Under the pieces are notes generated by a model, which made no database searches, had not been told where the DNA came from, and saw only the letters and a program-made list of their open reading frames with translations. A stretch of DNA of 15,839 nucleotides, from NCBI GenBank assembly GCA_026770615.1, contig MU631599.1:74752-90590 (forward strand), in the 5' to 3' direction. The position numbers and the translations under genes were made by a program. This stretch comes from Pavlovales sp. CCMP2436 (lineage: Eukaryota > Haptophyta > Pavlovophyceae > Pavlovales). This document shows, in pieces, positions 14,315 to 15,839 of the stretch (the stretch's first letter is position 1; each line of letters begins with the position of its first letter).

Positions 14315-14551
14315 TCGAACTGTCCGACCAAGACGCAGACTGTCACGCGTACTTCGACTGCCGTCTACCAGCAGATGAAGTCCATCTGCATGTACACGGG
14401 TGCGTGGTCGGAGCAGCGGTCGGGCGTGCGCAAGATCGCGAAGCGGCAGGAGACCGCCGTCGAGGCGCACGCGTGGGACCGGGAGAAGGCCAAGCCCACC
14501 TTCGACTTCGTCGCCGCGGCGGCGGCCGCTCGCGCGGCGCCGCCGCAGTGA
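14315..14551 (+). CDS. Probable host terminal exon, GC-rich
   Basis: The frame is open from after TGA 14312-14314 to TGA 14549-14551. Its codons are strongly G/C-ending, unlike the viral genes to the left. It reads VYQQMKSICMYTGAWSEQRS, then VRKIAKRQETAVEAHAWDRE, and ends in an alanine run (AAAAAARAAPPQ). A 3' splice site may lie at CAG 14336-14338, so the true exon could start there. The protein is basic and helical then Ala-rich, and no family is recognised. The composition contrast with the viral part is the main reason to call it host. Confidence 0.45.
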   Translation, partial: SNCPTKTQTVTRTSTAVYQQMKSICMYTGAWSEQRSGVRKIAKRQETAVEAHAWDREKAKPTFDFVAAAAAARAAPPQ

Positions 14552-15547
14552 ACCTGCGCCCGTTCAGTCAGTCAGTCAGCAATCCGTATGTACCGTTATC
14601 AACGTTTAGCGTATTTCAAAATAGGAGATCGAATTTGAAAAAGTTTCAAAAGTATTACTAAAATTCAAAAAACGTCATCTCTTCCCGCTGATCTGGGCCC
14701 TTGTAGAGCGCTTCTTCGCAGAGCTCGTAGAGCATGAAGGAGACGGATCTGGACCCTGCCGCATTGGGAGATGTGATTGAGATGCTGCCATCGTTGCTGG
14801 AGGTCGACATTTTTTTGAAGACGGACTTCCGGGGCGTCAACGCGAGCCAACGTCGTGAAGTGCCCAAAACGGCACCACCTTATGGGCCCATTTCGAGAAT
14901 CCCGGCAGTGTGGTTAGAAAATAATGTCAGACGGTCGGATAGTTCTGTGCCGTGTGTGAATTCCGGGACCTGATTCGATTAATAATGAAATAGTCTTCAA
15001 AAAGACGTTCCTCGTTATGTAATAAATTCATTCTGCAGGGAATTTGCGACGTCGCTTAAAAAAGTAACATTTCCTAGATAATAGTTTCAGAAACAAAATC
15101 TACCACGGAACCAAAACCTCAAAGAAGAAAACAACAAGTCCAAAAACCCATAACGCAAGGAGCCACGAATAACAATCGGAAAAGTGGCTTAACTCCAACC
15201 CCAGCCAAAAGAGGGTAACACGAGTAAGCATCAAAACACTAAAATCAAACCAGTCGAAACATACAGGGCAAGGCCGTCAAAGTAACTGTCGCCTTATATT
15301 TAAATAAATTACAAATACATTATTATTTAATTGCTAGTCATTATCACAAGCGCTGAAGAAGTAGCCAAATCAGCTTTCCACACGACAGCAAAAGTTTCCA
15401 TGGGCTAGGTCAATTACGTCCAGGCTTGGCCCGAGTGTTTTCTCAACTCCTGGGTCTAGTGGAGACCTACTTGGGAGCGGACGCTGATCTAAAAACTTAC
15501 ACATGCAAACGTCCAAAGAGCAGCCTCGCGCGCCCCCCTCAAGGGCC
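14552..15547. other. About 1 kb of AT-rich flank without a confident gene
   Basis: There is no recognisable protein family or RNA gene. A 50-codon minus-strand frame at 14658-14810 (MSTSSNDGSISITSPNAAGS, then FMLYELCEEALYKG) has protein-like composition and may be a small host gene or exon, but an opposing frame overlaps it. From about 14980 to 15360 the sequence is A-rich and free of long frames, like an intron or intergenic DNA. A minus-strand GTAAGT near 15495-15500 could be a 5' splice site for the GC-rich gene at the right edge. Confidence 0.4.
14565..14579. repeat. CAGT tetranucleotide microsatellite
   Basis: Just under four units of CAGT follow 14 bases after the stop of the GC-rich exon, probably in its 3' untranslated region. 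Confidence 0.7.
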
Positions 15548-15839
15548 TCATCTGCTCGTGTCCAAGTCGCGGATCGGCGGTAGCCCCGCCCCCCGAGGCG
15601 TGCCCCCCCCTCCCGGGCTCCCCAGCCGCGCATCAACTATGCTCCTGCGTTTCTCGTCGAGCGCCTTTTTCCGCCGCTCCGCCTCCGAGCGCGGCGGTGC
15701 AGCGGACGCCCCCTGCGCCCACTGCGCCCCCTGCGCTGCGGCGGCGGCGTGCGCCGCGGCGGCGGCGTGCGCCGCGGCGGAGCCGGGGGGCGGCGGAATG
15801 CGCTGTTGCGTGTTATTCGGAACGGTTTGCACTTTTTGC
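15548..15839 (-). CDS. Host GC-rich, alanine-rich protein, C-terminal part (runs off window)
   Basis: A minus-strand frame is open from the window edge to TGA 15548-15550, with no ATG inside, so the start lies outside. It contains two AHAAAAA blocks, a Pro-rich stretch, a basic helix (SEAERRKKALDEKRRSIVDA) and a Gly-rich tail. Codon third positions are almost all G or C. No family is recognised. It looks like part of a nuclear gene of a GC-rich protist, distinct from the viral genes. A splice near the apparent stop cannot be excluded. Confidence 0.45.
   Translation of the reverse strand, partial: QKVQTVPNNTQQRIPPPPGSAAAHAAAAAHAAAAAQGAQWAQGASAAPPRSEAERRKKALDEKRRSIVDARLGSPGGGGTPRGAGLPPIRDLDTSR

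Noticed and set aside
14255..14330. tRNA gene on the minus strand
   Set aside because: A T-arm-like sequence (GAGTTCAAGTCCCG) is present, but no matching 5' acceptor strand or anticodon stem could be found. At most a tRNA-derived fragment.

Overview
The window is a eukaryotic genomic segment carrying a degraded, endogenized Polinton-like virus (PLV) or close relative. It covers roughly bases 1-13,435; the left end lies outside the window. The assignment rests on a hallmark set: a double-jelly-roll major capsid protein (MCP), a penton-type capsid protein just upstream of it, an A32/FtsK-HerA-type packaging ATPase, a class-3 lipase, and a multidomain replication protein with PolB-like, SF1 helicase and PD-(D/E)XK-like parts. 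The right flank (about 13,440-15,839) is different: satellite repeats, then GC-rich, alanine-rich exon-like frames. This suggests a protist host with GC-rich coding sequence, perhaps a microalga. The host cannot be named from the sequence.

Layout. 1-429 (+): OTU-like domain. 470-569: G-run and GGC triplet array. 572-2,861 (-): polymerase palm and SF1 helicase motifs I-IV, heavily broken. 3,031-3,090: GCC triplet array. 3,091-3,851 (+): the missing helicase motifs V-VI, then a nuclease-like domain in the same frame. 3,915-4,984 (+): four small orphan genes. 4,941-10,411 (-): lipase, discoidin-domain protein, putative structural protein, a 107-aa protein, a Pro-rich protein, the packaging ATPase and a 146-aa helical protein. 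10,510-13,100 (+): penton and MCP, divergent from the minus-strand block. 13,151-13,435 (-): possible last small gene. 13,587-13,920: direct repeats and a 10-bp minisatellite. 14,315-14,551 (+) and 15,548-15,839 (-): probable host exons.

Main result. One replication gene appears to have been cut and flipped. The minus-strand helicase ends exactly at the GGC array near 570. Its C-terminal third resumes on the plus strand right after the GCC array at 3,090. Inverting about 570-3,030 would put the OTU, polymerase, helicase and nuclease parts in one order and one orientation. The two triplet arrays are inverted relative to each other, so they are natural breakpoints.

Decay is uneven. The penton and two small proteins are intact. 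The ATPase has one nonsense codon, at the Walker A lysine. The discoidin gene has two in-frame TAA codons and no frameshift. The MCP is broken only in its last quarter. The replication gene has more than a dozen lesions. The copy as read here should not be able to replicate or package itself.
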